DNA of 19,304 bases, from the NCBI GenBank assembly GCA_964512305.1, contig CAZEIW010000233.1:1-19304 (forward strand). The letters run 5' to 3'. Both the position numbers and the translations under genes were made by a program. Under the pieces are notes generated by a model. The model was given only the letters and a program-made list of their open reading frames with translations, had not been told where the DNA came from and did not search any database. Source of the DNA: CAZEIW01 sp964512305 (GTDB lineage: Bacteria; Pseudomonadota; Gammaproteobacteria; Burkholderiales; Burkholderiaceae_F). Shown piece after piece: positions 1 to 7,269 of the stretch; position 1 is the first letter of the stretch; every line of letters begins with the position of its first letter.

Positions 1-597
1 CAGCAGCTGCAGATCCTCGTCGCGCGAGATCGGGTTCAGGTGCTCGCTGTTGACGATCAGCACCGGCGCGGCAGCGTACTGGTGGAAGAAGCCGGCGTAG
101 CTCTCGGCCAGCGCCCGCAGGTAGGCCTCGGACATGCCGGCCTCGATCGGATCGGCGCGGCGCGCCACCCGCGCGGCCAGCGTCTCGGCCCGGGCCTGCA
201 GGTAGATCACCAGGTCCGGGGGCGGGGCGCTGGGGGCGATGTGCCCGTGGATCGTCCGGTACAGCTTCAGCTCCTCGTCCGACAGCGTCAGGCGCGCGAA
301 CAGCGCATCCTTCTCGAGCATGAAATCGGCCACCACCTGGGCGCGGAACAGGTCGAGCTGCGCCAGCTCGCCGAGCTGCTGCACGCGCTGGAACAGGAAC
401 ACGAGCTGGGTCGGGAGCGCGAAGCGCGCGCGGTCGCGATAGAAGCGCTCCAGGAACGGGTTGGCCTCGGGCTGCTCGAGCAGCATCCGGGCGCCGAGGC
501 GCTGGCCGAGGCGGCGCGCGAGCGAGGTCTTGCCGACGCCGATCGGGCCTTCGATCGCGATGTGGCGCAGGCGGGCTAGCGTCGGGTTCGTGGTCAC
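1..597 (-). CDS. Deoxynucleoside kinase (dGK/dAK family), 3' end cut by the window edge
   Basis: The 199 visible codons read as a P-loop deoxynucleoside kinase, which phosphorylates deoxyribonucleosides to monophosphates in cytosolic nucleotide salvage. A Walker A loop (GPIGVGKTSL) lies at about residues 18-27. After it come the QPEANPFLERFYRD stretch and a FQLQ-like helix (LPTQLVFLFQR), both usual in this family. Further on are LVIYLQARAETLAARV, an RR-A-D-P-I-E segment in the lid region, and a SYAGFFHQY stretch. The start is GTG at 597, the first start codon in frame before the P-loop, 39 nt after the folK stop; no strong Shine-Dalgarno is visible. The gene is last in the minus-strand operon as far as the window shows. 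In Burkholderiales the next gene is usually panB, which would lie beyond the left edge. Assignment to the family is firm; the preferred nucleoside cannot be read from sequence. Confidence 0.88.
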   Translation of the reverse strand, partial: MTTNPTLARLRHIAIEGPIGVGKTSLARRLGQRLGARMLLEQPEANPFLERFYRDRARFALPTQLVFLFQRVQQLGELAQLDLFRAQVVADFMLEKDALFARLTLSDEELKLYRTIHGHIAPSAPPPDLVIYLQARAETLAARVARRADPIEAGMSEAYLRALAESYAGFFHQYAAAPVLIVNSEHLNPISRDEDLQLL

Positions 598-636
598 GGG
601 TTCGGCGGGCCCGGCGGCCGGGCGCGGCGCGGAATG

Positions 637-1173
637 TCAGGCCCTGGGGGCCGCCGACGCCGGCTCGACGACCTGATCGGAGACGTGCGCGAGCAGGTCG
701 GCGGCGGCGCCGTGGCCCGGGATCGTCAGCGCCGGCGCGAGGTCGAGCAGCGGCCGCAGCACGAAGGCGCGCACGTGCATGCGGGGGTGCGGCAGCACGA
801 GCGGCGTGCTGCGGATGATCAGGTCGCCGACCATCAGGAGATCGAGATCGATGCTGCGCGGCGCATTGCGCTTGGCCTCGTGCGCGCGCCGCTTGCGCCC
901 GAACATGAGCTCGACCTCGAGCAGGTGGAGCAGCAGTCCATACGGTTCGAGCGCGGTATCGATGCAGGCGACGGCGTTCAGGTAGTCCGGGCCGGCCGCA
1001 TCGACCGGCGCGCTGCGGTAGAACGGGGAGGCGGCGACGAACTGCGAGCCCTCGATCGTCTTCAGCGAGTCGATCGCCGCATTCAAAGTCGACACGAGGT
1101 CGCCCTGGTTGGCGCCAACCCCGATGTACGCGCGTCGCAGCACGGGGGACGGCTCGGTTTCGTTCGCGCTCAT
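637..1173 (-). CDS. folK: 2-amino-4-hydroxy-6-hydroxymethyldihydropteridine pyrophosphokinase (HPPK)
   Basis: FolK transfers pyrophosphate from ATP to hydroxymethyl-dihydropterin, the step before dihydropteroate synthase in folate synthesis (cytosol). The 178-aa protein begins its fold at RRAYIGVGANQGD (about residues 13-25). It has the SPFYRSAPV segment near 49-57 and the GPDYLNAVACIDT strand. The hallmark RNAPRSIDLDLL motif near 102-113 carries the two metal-binding aspartates. It is followed by LPHPRMHVRAFVLRPLLDLAP. The length is slightly above the E. coli enzyme because of a short N-terminal extension and a loose tail. The ATG at 1173 lies 46 nt after the pcnB stop, matching the pcnB-folK order common in proteobacteria. 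The variant N in RNAPR, where most have G, is a mild substitution. Confidence 0.96.
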   Translation of the reverse strand: MSANETEPSPVLRRAYIGVGANQGDLVSTLNAAIDSLKTIEGSQFVAASPFYRSAPVDAAGPDYLNAVACIDTALEPYGLLLHLLEVELMFGRKRRAHEAKRNAPRSIDLDLLMVGDLIIRSTPLVLPHPRMHVRAFVLRPLLDLAPALTIPGHGAAADLLAHVSDQVVEPASAAPRA

Positions 1174-1219
1174 GGCTGGCAGCGATCGCTATGTCGAAGG
1201 GTTGCCGCGCGGTTGCCCG

Positions 1220-2554
1220 TCACGCCGCCGCCGCGCCGTCGCGCCGCCCGCCGCGCCGCCGGCGGCGCCGGGCGGGCGCACTCGTCTCCGAGCGTGCGAT
1301 CAGCTCGGCGCGCTCCTGCGGCTCGGCGTGCAGAAACCGCGTCCACCACTCGCCGAGCTCCGCCGGCGCCTCCTCGGACGCACAGCGCAGCATCAGAAAA
1401 TCATATCCGGCCCGCAGCCGCAGGTGCTCGAGCAGCTTCAGCGGCGCCGAGCCCGAGCGGCGCTCGAAGCGCGGCTGCAGCATCCAGATCTCGCGCATGT
1501 CCGCGGTGAAGCGGCGCTGGATCGCGAGCTTCTCGGTCTGCATCTCGAACACCTGGTCGATCGCCGCGTCCAGCGCCGGGATGCGGTGCTCGCCGGCCGC
1601 GACGCGCGCGTTCCACTGCGTCAGCACCTCGTGCCAGAGCAGGGTCGCGAACAGGAACCCGGGCGCGATGTGCTTGCCGGCGCGCACGCGCTCGTCGGTG
1701 CGCGACAGCGCCAGCATCACGAAGCGCTCCCCCTTGGGCTGCTCGAGGATCACGTCGAGCAGCGGCAGCAGCCCGTGGTGCAGGCCCTCGGCGCGCAGGC
1801 GCTCGATGCAGGCGACCGCGTGTCCGCTGGTGAGGAGCTTGAGCATCTCGTCGAACAGGCGCGCCGCCGGCACGTTCTCGATCAGGCTCGCCAGCCGGCC
1901 GATCGGCTCGCGCGTTGCGGAGTCGATCTCGAACCCGAGCTTGGCGGCGAAGCGCACCGCGCGCAGCATCCGCACTGGATCTTCCCGGTAGCGCGTCTCG
2001 GGGTCGCCGATCATGCGCAGGCGGCGGCGCCGGATGTCCGCGACGCCGTTGTGGTAGTCGAGCACCTCGCCGGTCAACGGGTCGTAGTACAGCGCGTTGG
2101 CGGTGAAGTCGCGCCGCGCCGCATCCTCGTGTTGCTGGCCGAACACGTTGTCGGCCAGCACACGGCCATGCTCGTCGGTGTCGCGGTCGGCGCCGCCGTT
2201 CGCGCGGAAGGTCGAGGCCTCGATCGTCTCGGAGCCGAACATCACGTGCACCAGGCGGAAGCGCCGGCCGATGATGATGGCGCGCCGGAACTTGGACTTG
2301 ATCTGCTCCGGCGTGGCGTCAGTGGCGACGTCGAAGTCCTTCGGCGCCACGCCGAGCAGCAGGTCGCGCACGGCGCCGCCGACGATGTAGGCGCGGAAGC
2401 CCGCGCCCTGCAGGGTTTCGCAGGTGCGCAGGGCCGAACGCGACACCAGCGCCCGGTCGACGCCGTGCTTGTCCTCCGGGATCCGTTTCGGGGTCTTGCG
2501 CGAGCGCGGAGCGCTGAGCAGGTTCTGGACGCGCTGGACCAGGCGCCTGATCAT
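1220..2554 (-). CDS. pcnB: Poly(A) polymerase I
   Basis: This gene encodes a 444-aa class II nucleotidyltransferase that adds 3' poly(A) tails to RNA and so marks it for decay. The nucleotidyltransferase core has GGAVRDLLLG at residues 59-68 and KDFDVATDATPEQ from 72, whose D73 and D75 are the catalytic metal ligands. RRDFTANALYYDP at 147-159 and EDPVRMLRAVRFAAKLGF near 191-208 follow. The flexible basic C-terminus, ending in an Arg/Gly-rich tail, resembles poly(A) polymerases rather than the smaller CCA-adding enzymes. The long acidic-basic insert DRDTDEHGRVLADNVFGQQHED agrees with this. The ATG at 2554 overlaps the stop of the upstream HAD gene in the sequence ATGA, suggesting translational coupling. 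The reading frame stays open further upstream, but that part is a shadow of the HAD gene. Confidence 0.96.
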   Translation of the reverse strand: MIRRLVQRVQNLLSAPRSRKTPKRIPEDKHGVDRALVSRSALRTCETLQGAGFRAYIVGGAVRDLLLGVAPKDFDVATDATPEQIKSKFRRAIIIGRRFRLVHVMFGSETIEASTFRANGGADRDTDEHGRVLADNVFGQQHEDAARRDFTANALYYDPLTGEVLDYHNGVADIRRRRLRMIGDPETRYREDPVRMLRAVRFAAKLGFEIDSATREPIGRLASLIENVPAARLFDEMLKLLTSGHAVACIERLRAEGLHHGLLPLLDVILEQPKGERFVMLALSRTDERVRAGKHIAPGFLFATLLWHEVLTQWNARVAAGEHRIPALDAAIDQVFEMQTEKLAIQRRFTADMREIWMLQPRFERRSGSAPLKLLEHLRLRAGYDFLMLRCASEEAPAELGEWWTRFLHAEPQERAELIARSETSAPARRRRRRGGRRDGAAAA

Positions 2555-3264
2555 TGCGCCGGCACCGTGTCGCCGAAGCGCGCCATCGGCTCGAAGAGCT
2601 CCAGCGTCGGCCAGCCTCGCGCCTGCGCGAGCCGGCGCAGCCGTTCGTCGCCGTTGGTGACCACCGCGCGGCCGCCGCAGGCGGCCACGCGCTCGAGCAG
2701 CGGCAGGTCGTTGACCGAATCGGTGTAGAACGCGAGCGACTGCAGCCGTTCGAAGGAGGTTCCGCGCTCGGCGAGGAACGCCTCGACCGCGCGCAGCTTG
2801 CCGGCGCCGTACGTGTGCCCGCCCACGTATCGGCCCGTGAAGCGCCCGTCGCGCTCCTCGGGACGGACCGCGATCAGGTGCGGCAGCCCGAACGCGGCCG
2901 CGATCGGGGCGGTGACGAAGGCGTTGGTGCCCGTGGCCAGGGCCAGCAGGTCGCCGTCGCGGCGGTGCGCGTCGATCAGGTCGAGCGCCTCGCGGCGCAC
3001 ATGCGGCCGCACGTGCAGATCCATGAAACGGGAGCGCCAGGCCTCGAGCTGCGCCCGCTCGAAGCGCGCCAGCAGCCCCATCTGGAAGGCGAGATAGGCC
3101 TCGGTGTCGAAACCGCCGTTCCGGTAGGCCTCGCCGAAAGCGCGGATCTGCGCCGCCAGCGTCTCGGAATCCAGTCCGGCGGCGCGCGCAAGGAAGTGCG
3201 ACCACGCGTCGGCGCTGTCGATGGGCAGCAGCGTATGGTCCAGGTCGAACAGGGCGACTCGCAT
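2551..3264 (-). CDS. HAD-superfamily (subfamily IB, SerB-like) phosphatase
   Basis: The 237-aa protein has all four HAD motifs in order. These are DLDHT (D7 nucleophile, D9), TGTN at 111-114, the lysine of GAGK at 156, and DSVND at 182-186. Family IB members hydrolyse small phosphomonoesters such as phosphoserine. The real substrate of the paralogue found beside pcnB in betaproteobacteria is not known to me. A helical cap lies between residues 15 and 85. I prefer the ATG at 3264 because GAGG stands just before it and the catalytic strand starts at once. A GTG at 3273 would add three residues and overlap the hda stop as GTGA. The 3' end overlaps pcnB by 4 nt. The annotation is firm at family level only. 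Confidence 0.92.
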   Translation of the reverse strand: MRVALFDLDHTLLPIDSADAWSHFLARAAGLDSETLAAQIRAFGEAYRNGGFDTEAYLAFQMGLLARFERAQLEAWRSRFMDLHVRPHVRREALDLIDAHRRDGDLLALATGTNAFVTAPIAAAFGLPHLIAVRPEERDGRFTGRYVGGHTYGAGKLRAVEAFLAERGTSFERLQSLAFYTDSVNDLPLLERVAACGGRAVVTNGDERLRRLAQARGWPTLELFEPMARFGDTVPAQ

Positions 3265-3269
3265 TGGCC

Positions 3270-3929
3270 TCACATTCTACGGGCGCCGCCCGCCAGCCAT
3301 TCCCGCAGCAGCGGAACGGTGAGCGCCCGCTGGCGCGCCAGGGCGTAGCCGTCGAGCGCTTCCAGCACCGCCGTCAGCGTGCGCATGTCGCGCGGCAGGC
3401 GCGTGAGCATGTACGGCACGAGCTCGTCGTCCACCCGCGCGCCACGGCCGGCCGCGTAGGCTTTCAGGGCCGCCGCCTGGTCGGGCTCGGACAGCGGATG
3501 CAGCTGGAACACCAGTCCCCACGCCAGGCGGGTGCGCACGTCCTCGCGCAAGGCCAGCTGTGCCGGCGGCCGGTCGCCGGCCGCGACCAGCCGGGCCGCC
3601 GGTGCCTGGCGCACCTCGTTTTGCAGCGCGAAGAGCGCCGCCTGGCCGTCGGCGTCGAGGCGGTGCACGTCGTCGACGACGTACAGGGCCTGCTGCGGCT
3701 CGTAGGCGGCGACCCGCCCCGGCGCCGGGGGGTCCGGACGGATCGCGGCCAGCAGATGGCTGCGGCCGCATCCGGTCTCGCCCCACAGGTAGACGAACTG
3801 GGCCCCGCGCCCCGCGGCCGCCTCGCCCAGCGCCGCCAGCGCCTGCACGTTGCGCCCCGGCACGAAATTCTCGAGGCTGGGCTGGTGCGGCGCCAGGAGG
3901 TCGAGCGCGATCTGGGCGGCGGCGCTCAT
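3270..3929 (-). CDS. hda: DnaA regulatory inactivator Hda
   Basis: Hda is a DnaA-like AAA+ protein that, with the DNA-loaded beta clamp, triggers hydrolysis of DnaA-bound ATP and so limits re-initiation at oriC. The 219-aa product lacks the DNA-binding domain of DnaA, as expected. Near its N-terminus QIALDLL (residues 6-12) fits a clamp-binding motif. The P-loop is GETGCGRSHLL (50-60), with Arg where ordinary P-loops have Lys; E. coli Hda shows the same change. Walker B is YVVDDVH near 83-89. An arginine-finger box (RLAWGLVFQLHPL) and a sensor-2 region (LPRDMRTLTAVLEALD) follow. The ATG at 3929 overlaps the stop of the AI-2E gene as ATGA. Hda next to an AI-2E permease and purM is a usual betaproteobacterial arrangement. 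Confidence 0.93.
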   Translation of the reverse strand: MSAAAQIALDLLAPHQPSLENFVPGRNVQALAALGEAAAGRGAQFVYLWGETGCGRSHLLAAIRPDPPAPGRVAAYEPQQALYVVDDVHRLDADGQAALFALQNEVRQAPAARLVAAGDRPPAQLALREDVRTRLAWGLVFQLHPLSEPDQAAALKAYAAGRGARVDDELVPYMLTRLPRDMRTLTAVLEALDGYALARQRALTVPLLREWLAGGARRM

Positions 3930-5008
3930 GGGCGGTTGTAGAACGGGCTCGACAGGTAGGCCTGCTTCAGGCGCCGCAGCGCGACCACCAGCACCGCGCT
4001 CGCGGGCAGCGCGGCCAGGACGCCGAAGAAGCCGAACACGTGGCCGAAGGCCAGCAGCGCGAAGATCACCGCCAGCGGATGCAGGCCGATGCGCTCGCCG
4101 ACCAGGCGCGGCGTGAGGAAGAATCCCTCCAGCACCTGGCCCAGGCCGTAGATCACGGCCACGGCCCCCACCCCGTACCAGGCATTGAACTGGAGCACCG
4201 CGGCCAGCAGCGCCAGCAGCAGCCCGAGCGTGTAGCCGACGTAGGGAATGAAGATCAGCAGGCCGGTGAGAATGCCGATCGGCAGCGCCGACTCGAACCC
4301 GGCCACCGTGAGCGCGAGCGAGTAGTAGAACGCGAGCACCACCATCACGGTGAGCTGGCCACGCAGGAACTGCGCCAGGATGGCGTCGATCTCGCCCCAC
4401 ATCGCCACCACCGGCCCATGCCAGCGGCGCGGAATCGCGACCTCGAGGCGCCGCTTCAGCTCGTGGGCGTCGAGCAGCAGATAGAACAGCACGACCGGCA
4501 CCAGCACGATGAGGCCGAGCAAGGTCAACAGCAGCTCCCCGCCGCTGCGGAACTGCGCCAGCACCGCGGCGAACAGGTCCGCCTGGCCGCCTGGACCGCC
4601 CGCCGCCACCTTGGCGGCGGCGAGGTCCTTGAGCAGGCTCGAATCGAAAGAGATGCTCAGTCCAAGCCACGCGTTCAAGCGCGGCGCGACGTACTCGTTG
4701 AGACGGTCGATCAGCAGGGGCAGCTGGTCGCGCAGGGCGGTCGCCTCACGCTGAAGCACCGGCACCAGGGTCAGCACCAGTCCGCCGACCACCAGCGCCC
4801 CCAGCAGGATCATCACCAGCGCCGCGGCCCAGCGCGGCAGGCGGCGGCGCTGCAGCCAGTCGACCCCCGGGGTCAGCAGGTAGGCCAGGATCGCCGCCAG
4901 GGCGAACGGCGTCAGCACCGGCGCGAGCAGCACCAGCAGCACCAGCGCCGCCACGCCGACGCCGATCCAGAAGCCCGAGGCGAGGCGGTCCTGGGTCAGG
5001 AAGCTCAT
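3926..5008 (-). CDS. AI-2E family (PerM-like) inner-membrane permease
   Basis: The 360-aa integral membrane protein has about eight hydrophobic segments. Two lie near the N-terminus (GFWIGVGVAALVLLVLLAPV and FALAAILAYLLTPGVDWL) and two long pairs near the C-terminus. A soluble, amphipathic middle domain (about residues 130-200) separates these from the TM core. FIPYVGYTLGLLLALLAAV and LEGFFLTPRLVGERIGLHPL are signature stretches of the AI-2E/PerM family. The family was named for autoinducer-2 export but contains ion antiporters and many members of unknown substrate, so transport of AI-2 should not be assumed. The start is ATG 5008; a TTG three codons upstream (5017) is possible. As the first gene of the operon it faces purM divergently across a gap of about 115 nt. 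Confidence 0.9.
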   Translation of the reverse strand: MSFLTQDRLASGFWIGVGVAALVLLVLLAPVLTPFALAAILAYLLTPGVDWLQRRRLPRWAAALVMILLGALVVGGLVLTLVPVLQREATALRDQLPLLIDRLNEYVAPRLNAWLGLSISFDSSLLKDLAAAKVAAGGPGGQADLFAAVLAQFRSGGELLLTLLGLIVLVPVVLFYLLLDAHELKRRLEVAIPRRWHGPVVAMWGEIDAILAQFLRGQLTVMVVLAFYYSLALTVAGFESALPIGILTGLLIFIPYVGYTLGLLLALLAAVLQFNAWYGVGAVAVIYGLGQVLEGFFLTPRLVGERIGLHPLAVIFALLAFGHVFGFFGVLAALPASAVLVVALRRLKQAYLSSPFYNRP

Positions 5009-5122
5009 CCAATACAATCCGCGGTCGGATCCAAACGCGGAAGTCTACGTCCTGTTGCACGCCGGCCCGGCACGAACCGCCTCATTGGCCAAGCCCTTCA
5101 GCCCCTTGCGCCCCTTCCGCCC

Positions 5123-6154
5123 ATGACCAGTCCGATGACCTATGCCGCCGCCGGCGTCTCGATCGACGCCGGCGACGAGCTGGTGCGGCGCATCAAGCCG
5201 CTCGCCCGCCGCACGCTGATCCCCGGCGTCCTGGGCGGCATCGGCGGGTTCGGCGCGCTGTTCGAGGTGCCGCCCGGCTATCGCGAGCCGGTGCTGGTGA
5301 CCGGGACCGACGGCGTCGGCACCAAGCTCAAGCTCGCGTTCGCGCTCGACGGCCACTCCACCGTCGGCCAGGACCTGGTCGCGATGAACGTCAACGACAT
5401 CCTGGTCCAGGGCGCGCGGCCGCTGTTCTTCCTCGACTACTACGCCTGCGGCCGCCTCGACGTCGCTGTCGCCGAGCGCGTGATCGCCGGCATCGCGCGC
5501 GGCTGCGAGCTCGCCGGCTGCGCGCTGATCGGCGGCGAGACCGCGGAGATGCCGGGCATGTACCCGGAGGGCGAGTACGACCTCGCCGGGTTCGCGGTCG
5601 GAGTGGTCGAGAAGAGCGCGATCATCGACGGTGCCGGCATCGCTGCGGGCGACGTCGTGCTGGGGCTGGCCTCGAGCGGGCCGCACTCCAACGGCTACTC
5701 GCTCATCCGGCGCATCGTCGAGGCGAGCGGCGCGCACTATGCCGACGATTTCCACGGCCGCTCGCTCGCGCAGACGCTGCTCGAGCCGACCCGCATCTAC
5801 TGCAGCGCCGTGCTGGCGGCGATCGGCAAGGTCCGCCTCAAGGCGCTCGCGCACATCACCGGCGGCGGCCTGCTCGAGAACGTGCCGCGGGTGCTGCCCA
5901 AGGCCGTGCAGGCCGTGATCCGCCGCGACGCCTGGCCGCGGCCGCCGATCTTCGACTGGCTGCAGCACCATGGCCAGGTCGAGGACCGCGAGATGCACCG
6001 CGTGTTCAACTGCGGCGTCGGCATGGTCGTGGTGGTCGCGGCGGCCGATGCGGAGGCGGCGCGAGCCGAGCTGACGGCGCACGGGGAAACGTGCTGGGTC
6101 ATCGGCGCCATCGCCGAACGGCCGCCGCAGGGGGTAGGGTGCGTGGTCGTCTGA
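5123..6154 (+). CDS. purM: Phosphoribosylformylglycinamidine cyclo-ligase (AIR synthetase)
   Basis: PurM closes the imidazole ring, converting FGAM and ATP to AIR in the fifth step of purine synthesis. The 343-aa protein has the normal length and all family landmarks: GVSIDAGDELVRRIKP (about 11-26), GTDGVGTK at 61-68, MNVNDILVQGARPLFFLDYYA from 88, GGETAEMPGMY at 137-147, LASSGPHSNGYSLIRR and HITGGGLLENVPRVLP. Two ATGs are possible, 5123 and 5135; neither has a Shine-Dalgarno. The leader just before is a C/T-rich 9-nt repeat. purN, its partner in many gammaproteobacteria, is not adjacent. The gene is transcribed away from the hda operon and converges on miaA, with a palindromic repeat between their ends. 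Confidence 0.97.
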   Translation: MTSPMTYAAAGVSIDAGDELVRRIKPLARRTLIPGVLGGIGGFGALFEVPPGYREPVLVTGTDGVGTKLKLAFALDGHSTVGQDLVAMNVNDILVQGARPLFFLDYYACGRLDVAVAERVIAGIARGCELAGCALIGGETAEMPGMYPEGEYDLAGFAVGVVEKSAIIDGAGIAAGDVVLGLASSGPHSNGYSLIRRIVEASGAHYADDFHGRSLAQTLLEPTRIYCSAVLAAIGKVRLKALAHITGGGLLENVPRVLPKAVQAVIRRDAWPRPPIFDWLQHHGQVEDREMHRVFNCGVGMVVVVAAADAEAARAELTAHGETCWVIGAIAERPPQGVGCVVV

Positions 6155-6173
6155 CGGACGCTGAGGCGCCTCG

Positions 6174-6313
6174 CGCTTGACGCTTCGTCGCGCGCCGACG
6201 TGGATCCCCGGGACTGCGCCCGGGGATGACGCCTATCCCGGGATTGCCAGTAGCATCGTCATGGCCGGGCTTGGCCCGGCCATCCACGTCGGCGCGCGAC
6301 GAAGCGTCAAGCG
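6174..6313. repeat. Palindromic REP-like doublet, copy 1, with 32-bp inverted arms
   Basis: An almost closed palindrome fills the gap between the convergent purM and miaA. The outer arms 6174-6205 and 6282-6313 are perfectly complementary over 32 bp. Inside them sit two hairpin units pointing at each other: 6193-6231 (stem TCCCCGGG/CCCGGGGA type) and 6257-6294 (stem ATGGCCGGG/CCCGGCCAT type). Each unit begins with CGCCGACGTGGAT and ends with ATGACG, and a 25-nt spacer separates them. The whole could fold as a three-armed, cloverleaf-like structure in RNA or as a cruciform in DNA. Copies occur at 10519-10652 (inverted) and, rearranged, at 15335-15433. Placement at gene ends fits repetitive extragenic palindromes. 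The miaA stop codon lies inside the right arm. Confidence 0.93.
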
Positions 6314-7269
6314 ATAGAGCGCCTAGACACCTCGCTCACCACCGCCTCGATCCGCTCGAACGCATCCTCCTCGAAAGGATCGATCAGCACCGCGTCGCTC
6401 ATCGACCGCAGCCACGTGATCTGCCGCTTCGCGAGCTGCCGCGTGGCCGCGATCGCCGCGGCACGGAACGCCTGGAACGGCGTTCCCTGCTCCAGGTGCT
6501 CCCACGCCTGCCGGTAGCCCACGCTGCGCATCGACGGCAGGTCCGGCCCCAGGTCGCCGCGAGCGCGCAACCGGCGCACCTCGTCGAGCAGCCCGGCGGC
6601 CAGCATCCGGTCGAAGCGCAGCTCGATGCGCCGGTGCAGCTCGGCGCGATCCGACGGCATCAGTCCGATCGTGGGCGGCGGGACCGCAGCCGGCGCCGCG
6701 CCGAGCTGCGCCGACATCGGCCGGCCCGTCGTCTCGACCACCTCGAGCGCGCGCTGGATGCGCTGGCTGTCCCCCGGGGCCAGCCGCGCCGCGGTCGCCG
6801 GGTCGAGCTGCGCCAGGCGCGCGTGCAGCGCCGGCCAGCCGCGTTCGCGCGCCTCGAGCGCGAGGCGGGCCCTGATCCGGGCGTCGGCCGGCGGCAGGTC
6901 GGCCAGCCCCTGGCGCAGCGCGCGCGCGTACATCATCGTGCCGCCGGCCAGCAGCGGCAGGCGGCCTCGGCCGCGGATCGCGCGCACCGAGTCGAGCGCG
7001 TCGCGCAGGAAGTCGGCGACCGAGTACGGCTGCGCGGGGTCGCGCAGGTCGATCAGGTGATGCGGGACCTCGGCGCGCTGCGCGGCCGACGGCTTCGCGG
7101 TGCCGATGTCCATGCCGCGATAGACCTGCGCCGAATCCACGGACACGATCTCGAGCGCGATCTTGCGCGCCAGCCGCAGCGCGAACCCGCTCTTGCCGCA
7201 GGCGGTGGGTCCGAGCAGCAAGATCGGCCCGGCCTCGGCGCCGCCGCCCCGCGGCGCCTCACCCGACAT
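6307..7269 (-). CDS. miaA: tRNA dimethylallyltransferase
   Basis: MiaA transfers a dimethylallyl group to N6 of A37 in tRNAs reading UNN codons, the first step to i6A/ms2i6A. The 320-aa protein has the P-loop GPTACGKS at 20-27 and the substrate motif DSAQVYRGMDIGTAKP at 45-60. PHHLIDLRDPAQPYSVADF follows from about 69, then AGGTMMYARAL near 108, and the tRNA-binding end with RSVGYRQAWEHL and RQLAKRQITWLRS. The usual VGGTMLY reads AGGTMMY here, a mild change. I chose the ATG at 7269 because it directly precedes the P-loop domain; the open frame further upstream is shadow sequence inside the MFS gene. miaA overlaps the end of that gene by 11 nt. Its stop codon falls within the palindromic repeat. 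Confidence 0.96.
   Translation of the reverse strand: MSGEAPRGGGAEAGPILLLGPTACGKSGFALRLARKIALEIVSVDSAQVYRGMDIGTAKPSAAQRAEVPHHLIDLRDPAQPYSVADFLRDALDSVRAIRGRGRLPLLAGGTMMYARALRQGLADLPPADARIRARLALEARERGWPALHARLAQLDPATAARLAPGDSQRIQRALEVVETTGRPMSAQLGAAPAAVPPPTIGLMPSDRAELHRRIELRFDRMLAAGLLDEVRRLRARGDLGPDLPSMRSVGYRQAWEHLEQGTPFQAFRAAAIAATRQLAKRQITWLRSMSDAVLIDPFEEDAFERIEAVVSEVSRRSIA

Noticed and set aside
1109..2728. Long antisense open frames (for example 539 codons opposite pcnB, and similar ones opposite livM-livG and mutL)
   Set aside because: Low-complexity Arg/Ala/Gln/His-rich translations in a 70% GC window; they mirror the codon pattern of the true genes and match no family.
5013..5018. TACAAT as a -10 box for purM
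   Set aside because: No acceptable -35 hexamer at 16-18 bp, and it lies at the start of the opposite gene; kept only as a chance match.
6099..6287. Small ORF across repeat copy 1 (peptide beginning MDGRAKPGHDD)
   Set aside because: It is the translation of the palindromic repeat; peptides of this kind recur wherever such repeats occur.
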